A model generated the notes under the pieces. That model did no database searches and was not told where the DNA came from. It was given only the letters and a program-made list of their open reading frames with translations. The translations under genes and the position numbers were made by a program. This document shows, piece by piece, positions 23,281 to 34,041 of a stretch of DNA of 64,000 nt (position 1 is the first letter of the stretch; the number at the start of each line of letters is the position of its first letter). The DNA lies in NCBI GenBank assembly GCA_936450465.1, contig OW388297.1, positions 29,406,387 to 29,470,386 on the forward strand, written 5' to 3'. Origin of the DNA: Gibbula magus (Eukaryota > Mollusca > Gastropoda > Trochida > Trochidae).

Positions 23281-23945
23281 ATGCCTGATTTGTCAGCAAT
23301 TAGGAGTGAGAGAGCTGTTGGAATGGTCCAGCAGGGAGCCTCACACACCGACGTCGCCAGAAGGTTCGGTTGCGCGCGAACAACAGTTAGCAGATTAATG
23401 CAGTGGTTACGTCCCACTGGTCCAACATCAGACAGCCCAAGAAGCGGAAGACCACACGTTACTCTTGCCGCTGAAGACCATTACATCCGGGTACTACACC
23501 TTCGGAACAACTCCATCACAGCGACGTCAACGGCGGCTACAGCACTGGGACACACAGTCAGTCGACAGACCTGATACAGGGGACTGATTCAACGTGGTAT
23601 CCGACCATGTCATCCCTACCGCAGACAGCTCCTGACCCATGGACACCGGATCAACAGACCTCTATGGGCCTTCCGAGTTCGACGTTGCCAACGTCGAAAC
23701 TGGGCACGAGTGTTCAGGTTTTGCAACGGCCAGCATGTGTGTCGGATGTGAATATCACCGTACAGGTATGGGAACATCTCGATCGAGAAATCAGAAGTCG
23801 ACCTGTTCCTTCAACCAACCCTCAGGAGCTAGAACAATGCCTCCTCGACAAAATGGCAACGCATCACCCCTGACGTCATCAGACGTGTGACGACGTCAGT
23901 CCGTCGACGTATACTTGCTTGTATTGACTCTTGGGATTATTAACA
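23281..23945 (+). pseudogene. Internally deleted Tc1/mariner-type transposase
   Basis: From ATG 23281 the frame reads MPDLSAIRSERAVGMVQQGA, then a helix-turn-helix (DVARRFGCARTTVSRL) and SPRSGRPHVTLAAEDHYIRV: the paired DNA-binding N-terminus of Tc1-like transposases. A TGA at 23572 breaks the frame; beyond it RGLIQRGIRPCHPYRRQLLT and NWARVFRF continue the match. The sequence then jumps to VWEHLDREIRSRPVP and QELEQCLLDKM, the C-terminal end, finishing with RRRILACIDSWDY. Most of the DDE catalytic core is absent, so it cannot encode an active enzyme. Terminal inverted repeats were not identified. Confidence 0.8.
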
Positions 23946-24707
23946 TGATTTGGAGACGTGTGCTAAGAAATTTCCCCAATCTTCATCAGTTTTTTAATGG
24001 AATGCTATTTTTTGGACTCCTTCCATCTTTCCAGGCCTGTCCTAATGATAAAACTGCATTTTTTAAAAGGAAATTTTGCACACATACTGTGAAAAGGGTC
24101 TCTTAAACTAGGTAAATCAATTTGCCATGTCTATATTACTTTGTGTTTATGTTATATCATTTCAAACACGTTGTAGCGTTTCTTTTGGACACTTGTTTAG
24201 TAACATGTAAAGTAAATAAACGTGGACATAGATTTTCAACCTTTTAATATAATGAAGACAAAATTCTACTTCTGACCGCCATTCAATGAAACATTGCAAA
24301 ACTAAAAACACCATTTCTATCAAACCAACTAAAGTAAGGCGAGATTAAAATTATGGACTTACAGCGTTGGCAGAACCCTGCATGTACAATTACCCGATTT
24401 ATAACAAACTATTGCGTAGACCTACGCAATTGCACATAGGGTATCTATATATATGTATACGAGAGTTAATGGATTCAGGGAATCCTCACTATAGAAATTG
24501 TTATGTTTTGACAATCCTACGGTAGAAACTTGTATTATTTTTGTCATTATCCTATCATATATCATCATTATCATATCCCTTTATTGTATATCAAAGTCTC
24601 ATTACTGTAAGTGTGAAGCTGCATTATAGTACATAGGGGCTGGTATATACAGACATTCAGACGCTTACTCACAAACTTTGTATTCCGAAGTTGACATGTT
24701 TTGATTA
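23946..24707. other. Intergenic DNA and 3' flank of the TIR-nSTAND-ankyrin gene
   Basis: The right part (about 24560-24707) is the likely 3'UTR of the minus-strand gene. No other gene is seen. Confidence 0.45.
24580..24585 (-). promoter_or_regulatory. Candidate poly(A) signal AATAAA
   Basis: On the minus strand AATAAA lies about 125 nt past the TAG stop at 24708-24710 of the receptor-like gene. It is the nearest canonical signal. Confidence 0.5.
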
Positions 24708-27700
24708 CTACTTACTATTTGAACCGCTTAACAACTTTGATTTTTTGGACAAATTAGACTCATCTAGAAAATCCAGTTTAGCGCCTCTGTCAAGAAGGTG
24801 CGCTGTAGCGAAAGAGGAGCCTGACCGAAGGAAAGCAAACTCTGCTGGTGATATTCCCAGACCGTCGGTTTCTTCAATGTCTGCTCCATGGTCTAACAGC
24901 ATGCTCACAAATCCTTCATTATTTGCTTCGGCTGCCAGATGAAGTGGGGTGCGACCGTCTTTGTCTTTGACGTTAACATCGTCGCCATGTTTCAACAGTA
25001 ACGTGAGAATCTTCAAAGCAACTGTTGACGGATCAGAACAGATATAATGATGTTTTGAGAACTTTAGGCCTTCGCTTCCAGCTAGGTAATGTAAAGCCGT
25101 CTTTTGTGTATTACTTCTTGTCGTGACCAAAGCCCCATGAAGAATGAGATTTGATACAACCTCATAGGATAGAAAACCGGACATGCATGACAACATAAGG
25201 GGTGTTTTTCCATCAACATCTCGACATTCAACTTCAGCTCCTTCTGCCAAAAGGTAATCCACATTGTCATTTTTATTGCTAATGGTAGAGACATGCAAAG
25301 GCGTCTGCTTGTTTTCATCTAGAGAATTCACTTGAAATCCTTCTTTAACGAGAAAGTGCAGTAAAGGAGGAGCCCCAAACTGACAGGCGACATGGAGCAA
25401 AGTTTGAGCATCAACATTCCCATAAGTGTCCAGTAGTGTCTTCATTGTAGGAGTTGTAGGTCCACATGTATCTTCATCAGGCATAAGTACAAACCTTTCG
25501 CCTACATCTGAGTTTATGTTTTGTTCCTGTTTTGCTTGCTTCATAGCCAGTGATAAGACTTTGACTACGGTTAATCGCCCCTTTGATACTGCATAAAAGA
25601 TTGGTAAATGTCCTTCTGAATCTTTTGTGAATAAACAGCTTGGGTCAACCATCATTTCAATTTTTTCCCCAGGAAAAGGCGATTTTGTCGGGGTGAGTTC
25701 ATGCTCATCAAGATTGTATTTGTTACAGACTTTTAACATCTCTAAGATGAAGTCATCATCTTTTTCGGAAATAAGAGCAAAATGAAACGGAGATACTCCA
25801 TGAATATCACTTGCAAAGAGAGATAATCCACTCTCAATAAGAAATCTCACTGCTGTTCTGTTGTTTACAAGACAAGCCAGGTGCAGACAGGACCATCCAT
25901 CTTGCGTTGTGATGTTCACGTCACCCCCTGCTGATATAAGCTGAGTCAGAAGCTCCTCATCACACACACTGTAGTGCAGAGGGGTCAGACCTTTGTTGTC
26001 TTGTGCGTTCACATTGCTCTTTCTGTCCAACAACAAGGAGATAGTGGATTTAACATCTATCTCAGCATTAGCCAATGCGACAAATGTAAAGAATTCCATT
26101 CGATTAAATACTGTCGAGGTACTATTCAAAATTACTTTAGAAAATATTGTGTACTGGGGAAGTTTCACATTCACATGTTGCAAAAGGTTCAGCATAAAAT
26201 GAAGTCTCATGTGTTTTGACATTGATTTAATAAACGCAATTATGAAGTTTGTTTGTAATACAATTTGCAAAGGACTAGCACCATTGGGATCCCTTTCGTT
26301 GACATCAGCTCCTATGTCTATGAGATACTTCAGTTTGTCGTCACTTCCAAGAGCATCAAACATCAGTGATGATCGGTTAGACATACTCTCAACATCTAAA
26401 ATAACACATATTTCCTTCAAATGTTTATCATTGAATGTTGGATATTTGCAGACAAATTGACATATGGCAAACTTTACTGAAGATGGAAAATATAATGTGC
26501 AAGCAGCAATGAATGTTGTCAATTCTTCAGCTGTGAAATGAGAAAAAATACTTCCAACATCAAGGTTTTGCCATTTCACATATTTTGCTTTAACATAATT
26601 TGTCTTCAGTAGATGGTCAATAATGTGATACGGAGATCTTTGTTGTAAAGCTATGTGTAACACTGATCTACCATCCGTTGTGTCTGTCTCCAGGAGAGAA
26701 GGAAACTTAGCTAGAAGTAAATTCATGGACTTCTGGCAAATTTCTTCTCCAAATAGAAGATGAAGAGGAGACAGTCCATTCTTATTGAGACCAACATCTC
26801 CAGTAAATTTCTCAAGGAGTTGTTTCAACACCTGAATTCCTGCCTGGCTTTCGACAGCAATGTGAAGCGCTGTGTTTCCATCTTCATCAGCGACATGTAC
26901 ATCTGCACCAGCATGCAGAAGCATGTGAACAGATTCTATGTGACTTTTCCTCTGTTCTCTCCTCAGCTGTCTTGATAATACATGATGTAAAGCTGTTTTG
27001 TTCTTGTTGTTCACGGCATTTACGTCCAGACCAAGATCTACGAGTGACTGCATGTTGTGCAGAAGGTTTGATTCTGAAGCTAGGTGGAGGGCTGTTTGGC
27101 CGTATTTATCTCTGATGGAGTAGTCTGCTTTCACCTCAAATAGTTTTTCTATCATTTGACGTCCATGGGGTCTCTGTGCTGCAATGTGCAATGGAGTGAG
27201 TCCATTATCATCTTGAAAGTCCACTATCTTGAGATAATTTGGCCACCTTTTCAATAGTATATCTACCATCGATGCCCCTTTCTCGTTTTGTGCAGCCATG
27301 TGTAACGGTGAGAGTTTCGTCTTTTCAGTGTTGGTCACAGTTACCTCAACACCATGATTGATCAGCTTCTCGAGAACATTCAGATCCTTGTACTTGCAGG
27401 CTACATGAAGTGCTGATCTCCCCATCTTGTCAAGGATTGAGGTGTTGACTCCAAACGCAAGAAGGAAATCCAGAAGTTCCTCATTAGATGAATGTACCTT
27501 TTCACATGCAAGGTGGAGAATTGTCCTGCCTCTTTCATCCACATAGTCTTTGTCTTCTTCGGTAATGAACTCCCTTACGATTCGTGTGTCGCCACCTTCA
27601 ATAGAAGCAAATAACAGTTCATGATTCCTGTCTTCAGGAAGTCCAATCACCGTTTTGAGCTTGTCAAACATTTCAAAACTACCTGACATGCAAGCCGTTT

Positions 27701-29491
27701 TGAACAGAAGTGATTTAGCACATCTTACAGAGTCCAGACTGAGCCTGTCGGATTTTAAGACAATGTCAAGACTTTCACTTTTTTTCCACTTCAAGAGATC
27801 ACTGATTAAACGTGTTCCATCAATTGAAGATTCAGGTATCAAGGAAAGAAGTTCCTGAAATATTTGGGAACTGTCCACATGACTCTCTAGAGCATTGTGA
27901 AAACAATCATCGCATGGCTGTATCTTCTTCTTTAACTTGAGGAAGATTCTGAGGTTGCCGCTTTTGCAGGCTCCTTCAAAGCACTGGTGTATCAATGCTT
28001 TACGGACATCGTTGAAAGAAGTTGGTAATGGTGAACAGGTTCTGCCAATTTTTTCCACAGAGGAATAAAAAAGTTCATCTCTTGGTAATCGAACGTCGTC
28101 TTGAGGTACTGTCTCCAACATGTCAATCATCTCGAGTACCATTTGTTGATACCGATTTGATGCAGAAAGAAAATACAAAATTTCATGGCCCCATATTTTC
28201 AAAACCGTTTGACGATCTTTGAACATATTTGTCAAGACGTCAACAAATTCTGTTTCTCTAAACAACTCATCGACTGACTCACTGTGACAAAACAAGTCAT
28301 GCTCTAAAATTTTGAAATTGCCCTGTTTAAGTTCAGAGACGATTCTGGCAATGAGTAGTGGTCTGTGAACTTCAGGTATACAAATGACATTATCTAAACT
28401 AACATCATCAACAGTGGTGTTATTCACCAGGAAGGACGCTGGACTCAGTGAAAATACTTCTTTCATATATTCTTTTTTTCCCAAGGAGACACAAACTGCA
28501 TCGTAGATAGACTGGTGAGAAAACTCGTAAAGACTTGTCTGTTTCATGTATCTCAGGAAACCCATCTTGAACAGGTTTTTGGCTGCCAGTCTCCTGTCTT
28601 CTGAGCAGCAGGTTGGGACTCTGCATACGTCATTCAACATCAGCCAGTCAAAGGCGGGGGGAGGGTCGGAGGAGGAGGAAGCGGGGGAGGTGGCAACAGT
28701 GGAGAAATTTAGTGATTCTGACAAGAAATGACCTTTCTGAAATACACAGAACAGGAGAATCTGGTATAATACTCTGTCAGTGTCAATTTCACTAGTCTCG
28801 AATTTTGAAACTTGTTCATTTAGGAAAATGTAAGGCTTTTCAAAGAACTCAGCTCCAAGCTTTTGTGCTTCTGAGTTTGGGACATACAATTTGCAGCACT
28901 GGGGAAACCCTAGGGACAGTTTTGAGTTGACAGCTTGTTCTTTCTGGCTGTCTGTCATCGACAGTCCTTTCCATTTCAAGTATCTTGTCAACATTCCAGC
29001 CTTTTCATCAGATCTTAAACTGTATTCGTCCACCATGTCCACCTTTTGGGTCAACAGAGGCATGCTGTTGATCTGTTGGGAACAGCTGTCGAGAACATGG
29101 GAGGGAGAGGTTGCAAGGAAGTACATGCGACCTTTAGCTACGTAGGCTTCTAAAGTCTGGAACTTTACTTTCCATTGTTCCAACAGGACAGAAGAAAAGT
29201 TGCTGGCACCAAATATATTGTCAATGAAAATAATTGAATTTTCTAGTGGCACATGATCGAGGTCTTCTGGCTTGTGTACAATGTACGGTTGGAAGGATGG
29301 GTTGTTCTTGGTTAAAGTAGTCAGGATATGATGTGCTGTTGCTGTCTTACCATCCCCCGATCTTCCAGAAATCAGCAAACTTCCCTTTAGTTTAAGAGTT
29401 TCCATTGATATTCTTGTTGCAAATGTTGGGCAGTACAAGGAGGTTACATTATTTTCTCTCTGCCAGTTCCTGAGAACACAGTTACTGTCAT
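24708..29491 (-). CDS. Exon 3 of the receptor gene: nSTAND NTPase, helical region and ankyrin repeats
   Basis: A single 4,784-nt exon with no internal stop; acceptor TTTCACAG at 29492. After DDSNCVLRNWQREN the NTPase has the P-loop, SIIFIDNIFG, sensor-like YFLATSPSHVLD (331-342), and YSLRSDEKAGMLTRYLKWKG, hallmarks of the nSTAND3-like group. A Ser/Pro insert (about 475-487) interrupts the winged-helix part. Ankyrin consensus xGxTxLHxAx recurs about 20 times, for example GRTILHLAC, GLTPLHIAA, GQTALHLAS, GNTALHIAV and GRTPLHLAA. A break at about 1170-1270, without clear repeats, splits the array into a nine-repeat block and an eleven-repeat block. TAG stop at 24708-24710. Confidence 0.9.
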
Positions 29492-32400
29492 CTGTGAAAT
29501 AAAATTAAGAAACAAATTACGTGAAAGTCAAATGATTCATTATTCAACACAACACTCACTCTTTCTCGTAAAACGTCACTCAGCTTCACAATTTTGACTA
29601 TGAGAAAATATTCACGTCTCGACCAATCAAAGAAAATGTAATTACATTCATTAATGTTCACCCCCAATTACTCAGTACAGTGCATGTCATGTTTTAGTCC
29701 TAAACGTCACAGAAGGAAAAACTGGACTGAATGTATGACGAGGATAAACAAGGTATTGTTTACAAACTCTGTGCAGTGAATGCACCATCATATATTGTCA
29801 TATAATATTATTAATATCAATAACTCTTTAGGTAATGCGTCTGACAGTTACGTTGGTAACGGGTACTATTTTTCCAAATTGTCCATCTCGAGAAGGGTGG
29901 GGCAATAGTTGTCAAATCGTCAAACTATTGAAAATACTAGATGAGCGTTTGCGGGACACCGCAAAAGTAGAGCAGCTCCGAAACTTTGGGTCTCGCCTTT
30001 CCCTGTTCCGCCTTCTCCTCAGCATAAATAAAATGGGAATTCTTTTTTACAACAATTTGTTTATTATTCAAGTTATTCTAACAAGTTGAATCATCGCCGG
30101 GGTCACTTTTCACAAACTTGTTATTAAAACCTATTTCTGATTTCAAAATTGGATCAAAGGTTTAACATGGCCTTAACCAATATCTCATGACCTTGACCTT
30201 TGACCTTCAAGGTCACACCATCAATGATTACTTTTCATTGTGTATAACAATCATGCAATGACTCAAAGTGTTCATTGTTAACATAAGGCATGTTCACAAT
30301 AGCATGCTTAAGTTGTGACATTGCTGTGACCTTGACCTTTGACAGATTTTAGCGAAAACGTTTTCAGATCTTGGTCTTTCTCCATAGTTGATATATACCA
30401 AATAGGAGCCTGACAGCACAAACATGTTTGAAGTTATCATGTCTACAAGGATTATTGTAGTGATTTAAGAACTCATGACCTTGACCTTTGACCTTGAATG
30501 TGAACATGTCAAAATCATTCACCAGATTTATAAGAAAGAAGCTATGTATATGAGATGTTAATACCGTCTTGGAAAAAAGTTATTTACAGATTTCAGAACT
30601 GGTCACCATGACCATATCTCATGACGTTGACCTTTGATCTTCAAGGTCACACAGTCAATGATCAATTTTTAATTGTGTATAACAATCATGTAATGATTCA
30701 AAGTGTTAATAGTTAAAATAAGGCATGTCCGCAACTGCATGCTTAAGTTGTGACCTCGCTGTGACCTTGACCTTGGACAGATTTTAGCAAAAACCTTTTC
30801 AAATCTCAGTCTTTCTCCATAGTTGATATATACCAAGTAAGGGCCTGATAGCACAGAAGTTGTTGAAGTTATCGTGTGTACAAGGATTTTTGTAGTGATT
30901 TCAGAACTCATGACCTTGACCTTTGACCTTGAATGTGAGCATGTCAAAATAATTCCCAAGGTGAACAAGAAAGAAGCTATATATATGAGGTTTTGATACC
31001 TTCATGGAAAAAAGTTACATAGTGATTTCAGAACTGGTGACCATGACCCTATCATGACCTTAAAACTCAAGGTCACACAATCAGTGATCACTTTTCATTG
31101 TGAATCACAATCATGTAATGATTCAAAGTGTTAATAGTTGAAAAAAGACATTTTTGCAAAAGCATGCTTAAGTTGTGACCTCACTATGACCTTGACCTTT
31201 GACGGATGTTAGCGAAAACCTTTTCAAATTTTGGCCTTTCTCCATAGTTGATATACACCAAAGAAGAGCCTGATAGCACAAATATTTTTCAAGTTATCGT
31301 GTTTACAAGGATTGTTTTAGCAATTTCAGAACTTGTGACCTTGACCTTTGACCTTGAATATGAACATGTCAAAATAATTCCCCAGGGGCATAAGTAAGAA
31401 GTTATGTATATGAGGTGTTGATACCTCCTTGGAAAGAAGTTATTTAGTGATTTCAGAACTGGTGACCTTGACCTTTGACCTTGAATGTGAACATGTCAAA
31501 AAAATTCCCCAGGGGTATAAGTAAGAAGTTATGTATATGAGTTCTCAAAACCTAATAGGAAAAAAGTTATAGCGAATACAAAACGCTGCGGCGGCGATGG
31601 AAACTGCACAAAAACTGATAAGTCGGAGCTGCTGCTAATTATACTTTACATGATCGTGTGATTAAAGCTAGTGAGTGTGAGATAATGAAAAGCTCACGAT
31701 TTCACTCAACAGAAGTTACATTTCCGTAAACATTACCTATAAAAGAAGAAAGTTAATTTCTAGTCGTGACAATTGATAAAAATCATTTTTCGTCAATTTA
31801 TGAAATGAAATAGTTTATGCAGTATAAAGGCCACAGTATATACAATTTATTTTAAAGAAATTAACAGATTGGATGCAATAACTGACATAACATTAGTTTA
31901 CAGGTTTTAAGTGATTTATACATACAATTTACAATAGTGAACAACGTAACATATAAGCTTATTTGATATAGTGTGAAAACACATGTAAACGATTGCTATT
32001 TTCATTTTGCAACAGAGTAGCTAGAGATGTTTAAGTTTTACAAGTTATTGAAGCAAGCAAAGACTAAAAATCCATATACATCACGCATGAGGTACTATTT
32101 AGCATCAAAGAGATAACAAAAAAAAGACCACTTACCTCTTATTTTCCGAGTCTGGGGGGTCATGGCTTTCTTTTCCTTACTTTTTCCGTTGCTTGTTTGT
32201 CCATCTACAAGAGTCACATTGTTTCTGTTCATTTAAACGAGACATTGATCATCAAGTGAGATGCGTAAATGGATTTTTACAAGCAGGAGGCACTTCCAAA
32301 ACCTAGATTACCCAGAATTAATCCATGGTCATGACGTCACTCTATTGTGTTTTCAGTTGATTATTATTTAGGAATCAACTGTTCATTGACTGTCCCAGTC

Positions 32401-33699
32401 AGGAGGGGTGTTCAGTAATGGCTAATCGAGTACATTTTTCGAGACTGATGTATTTTGTCTTAGTGTACATGAATAGGACCTTAAAATATCTTAACTAGAC
32501 ACGTTATTTTTTGTAATGCATGAACCTGGATTCGAACATGCAACCCTTCGCTTGGTAGTCAGCGCTTCTAACCATTAGGCCACAATTAGGCGCTGTTAGA
32601 AACCTAGAATGTTTGTCAGTAAGAATCCAACGTTCTATTCAAGGCACGGAAGGCATGGAAAGGCAGAGTTTCAGCTGTCAATCACTTCGCTTCGCGTGGA
32701 AGTTTTGCGCTGCACGTGCGTTGAATAATCCATTTCATGAGGGCCGCGGCTACTTGTACCATATCCGATGAATGAGCACCGAAATTTGCAAAATGATTGG
32801 TTTTGGTATTCCATAATTTAAATTTACTGTTTCAAATCTAAAATAATCACATATGCATGTTTCGTGAAGTCATACATGGATTAAGACGGAGAATGCATTC
32901 GGAGCAGTGGATACGTTAAAAATAATTGACTCGCCCCTTCGGGGCTCGTTGATTATTTTTAACGAATCCACAGCTCCTCATTCATTCTCCATTACCTTTC
33001 TTTTCTATAAAAAGATAAACTACTTTATTATGACTATTTATGTTAAATCAGATGTTCTAACTTCCAACGGATGTAGGCATAAATAATAAAGAACTTATGT
33101 ATGTTGTGAAGCACGGTGTTCGTTGAATGAGATAAACAAAACGTACCAGGTTTTATGTTGCGGTTCATAGATAGCACTTCTACCATCTTAGATTTCGCTC
33201 TATCCATGCCAGGTTCATGCCATGCCAATGGTTCAGCGTCCTTAAGTCCGACCAGATGCCGGGGGTCACTCTTTGCTTCCGTGTGCAGCACTCGCACTCT
33301 GTGCTCCTCACTTCGTGTCTCCAGCCGGGTTTGAGCGAGCGCCTCATTCTTCACGAACCTCAAAAAGTCGTCTTCTGTAGTGTTGTTGGTCATCATGACG
33401 AAGACGAATCTGCAACTCTTCAGAACTCTGGGTCCCCGTTCTATGCGAGATGCACCAAATTGCACATCCGTAAAGAGACAAACCTTGGCTGTGGTTCCAT
33501 CCTGTAGAACCAGTTCTCCTATCTCCTTCGCAACTCTCTCCGCTTCCTCCTCGTCAGACTCATTGAACGCTAGAGCAACATCAAACTCGAAACTCTCCAC
33601 ACCAGACTCGGAGTCAGCTGGCCTTGAAAGTGACCGACTGATGGTCTTCCTCTCTGTGTCCCCTGGCCTCCTGGTCTCCCCGTCCTTCCCTTCAGACAT
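24708..33699 (-). CDS. TIR - nSTAND NTPase - ankyrin repeat protein (NLR-like innate immune receptor)
   Basis: Three coding exons, 33147-33699, 32136-32204 and 24708-29491, join in phase 1 at both introns (CCT-G|AT and AGA-G|AT, each giving Asp) to encode 1,801 residues. Order: TIR (about 37-177), a basic linker (186-207), P-loop NTPase with Walker A GRSGDGKT (250-257) and Walker B SIIFIDN (293-299), a FPQCCKL segment (403-409) and winged-helix-like region, an alpha-helical part, then about 20 ankyrin repeats (859-1783). STAND proteins oligomerise on sensing a ligand; TIR domains signal by adaptor recruitment or NAD cleavage; ankyrin repeats bind proteins. The protein is therefore likely a cytosolic sensor or signalling platform; the ligand cannot be inferred. 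ATG 33699 is chosen because an in-frame stop lies at 33745-33747 and no other ATG intervenes. No signal peptide or membrane segment is seen. Confidence 0.85.
29492..32135 (-). other. Intron 2 of the receptor gene
   Basis: A 2,644-nt GT-AG intron (donor GTAAGTGG) that holds the 434-bp tandem repeat at 30170-31570. 29510-30160 and 31571-32135 show no recognised feature. Confidence 0.7.
30170..31570. repeat. Tandem repeat, ~434-bp unit, about 3.3 copies, rich in AGGTCA half-sites
   Basis: The block 'CTTCAAGGTCACA...TCAATGAT' recurs at about 30206, 30640 and 31066, with a partial last copy after 31440. Each unit carries TGACCTTGACC and TGACCTTTGACCTT (for example 30194-30207 and 30482-30495), which on the minus strand read AGGTCA half-sites with one-base spacing (DR1). 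It is non-coding. Confidence 0.8.
32136..32204 (-). CDS. Exon 2 of the receptor gene: 69-nt basic linker, possible cassette
   Basis: Acceptor CTCTTGTAG and donor GTAAGT bound 69 nt encoding Asp then GQTSNGKSKEKKAMTPQTRK-IR. Both ends are phase 1 and 69 is a multiple of 3, so skipping it joins exon 1 to exon 3 in frame (PD-DSNC). It is lysine/arginine-rich and could act as a flexible hinge or weak nuclear signal. The acceptor's pyrimidine tract is poor; AAACAG a few bases upstream is an alternative acceptor but changes the frame. Confidence 0.65.
32517..32590 (-). repeat. tRNA-like fragment (tRNA-derived SINE head)
   Basis: On the minus strand an A-box-like TGGCCTAATGGTTAG (32582-32568) and B box GTTCGAATCC (32537-32528) are spaced as in a tRNA. 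The anticodon stem is short (CGCT/AGCG) with an 8-nt loop and no acceptor stem forms, so a SINE or tRNA pseudogene is likelier than a tRNA gene. Confidence 0.55.
32888..32990. repeat. Foldback inverted repeat, ~46-bp arms
   Basis: Left arm from GGAGAATGCATTCGGAGC through CGTTAAAAATAATTGACTCG. The right arm is its diverged complement, ending CATTCATTCTCC. The central CCCCTTCGGGG forms the tip. Confidence 0.75.
33147..33699 (-). CDS. Exon 1 of the receptor gene: TIR domain
   Basis: Encodes residues 1-184. A charged N-terminus (MSEGKDGETRRPGDTERK) leads into FEFDVALAFNESDEEEAERV (strand A and helix A), CLFTDVQFGASRIERG (BB-loop region), CRFVFVMMTNN (strand C), FLRFVKNEALAQTRL, RVRVLHTE and DAEPLAWHE. 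The spacing resembles TICAM/TRIF-type TIR domains more than Toll-receptor TIRs. Glu119 in FVKNEALA falls where the catalytic Glu of NAD-cleaving TIRs sits. The donor is GTACGT at 33146. A plausible 5'UTR exon start (TTTCATTTCAG) precedes 33785. Confidence 0.8.
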
Positions 33700-34041
33700 T
33701 TCTCGAATACTTATGCAGACAACCACCAAGTGATTTTGTTTCTCTTATGGCATCCAAACCTCATCAACTTTCCAAGTGGACATATCTGAAATGAAATATA
33801 CTTTCATTATTCAGAAGTAAACAATTTGTTTCCTCTTGAAAGTTTAGCTTTTGGACATCCTTTCAATTCTCTAGTCTCTCCTCTATGTTATGAGACACAA
33901 ATTCTAGCAGCTCTCATGCGAACTATAAACATGTTGATTGCTCATTAGTGAAGATGAATGACAATGCAAACTGCATTGTTCTGATTCAGTATATGAACAA
34001 ACTCCATGCACTTTGAAAGTAGACAGGTACGTCGTTAAAAT
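33700..34041. other. 5'UTR and upstream region of the receptor gene
   Basis: 33700-33785 is probably 5'UTR (acceptor-like TTTCATTTCAG ends at 33786) and contains a short upstream ATG frame that ends before the main ATG. No TATA box or other promoter element is obvious. Confidence 0.4.

Larger units (their letters stand above)
32205..33146 (-). other. Intron 1 of the receptor gene
   Basis: 942 nt, donor GTACGT and acceptor CTTGTAG. It contains a tRNA-like fragment and a foldback hairpin, annotated separately. Confidence 0.65.

Noticed and set aside
25082..29145. Several plus- and minus-strand frames of 60-84 codons overlapping the ankyrin exon
   Set aside because: Antisense or shifted shadows of the 1,594-codon frame, with no family resemblance.
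33147..33729. TTG start at 33729 for the TIR exon
   Set aside because: Not a normal eukaryotic start. ATG 33699 is in frame, and a stop lies just upstream at 33745.
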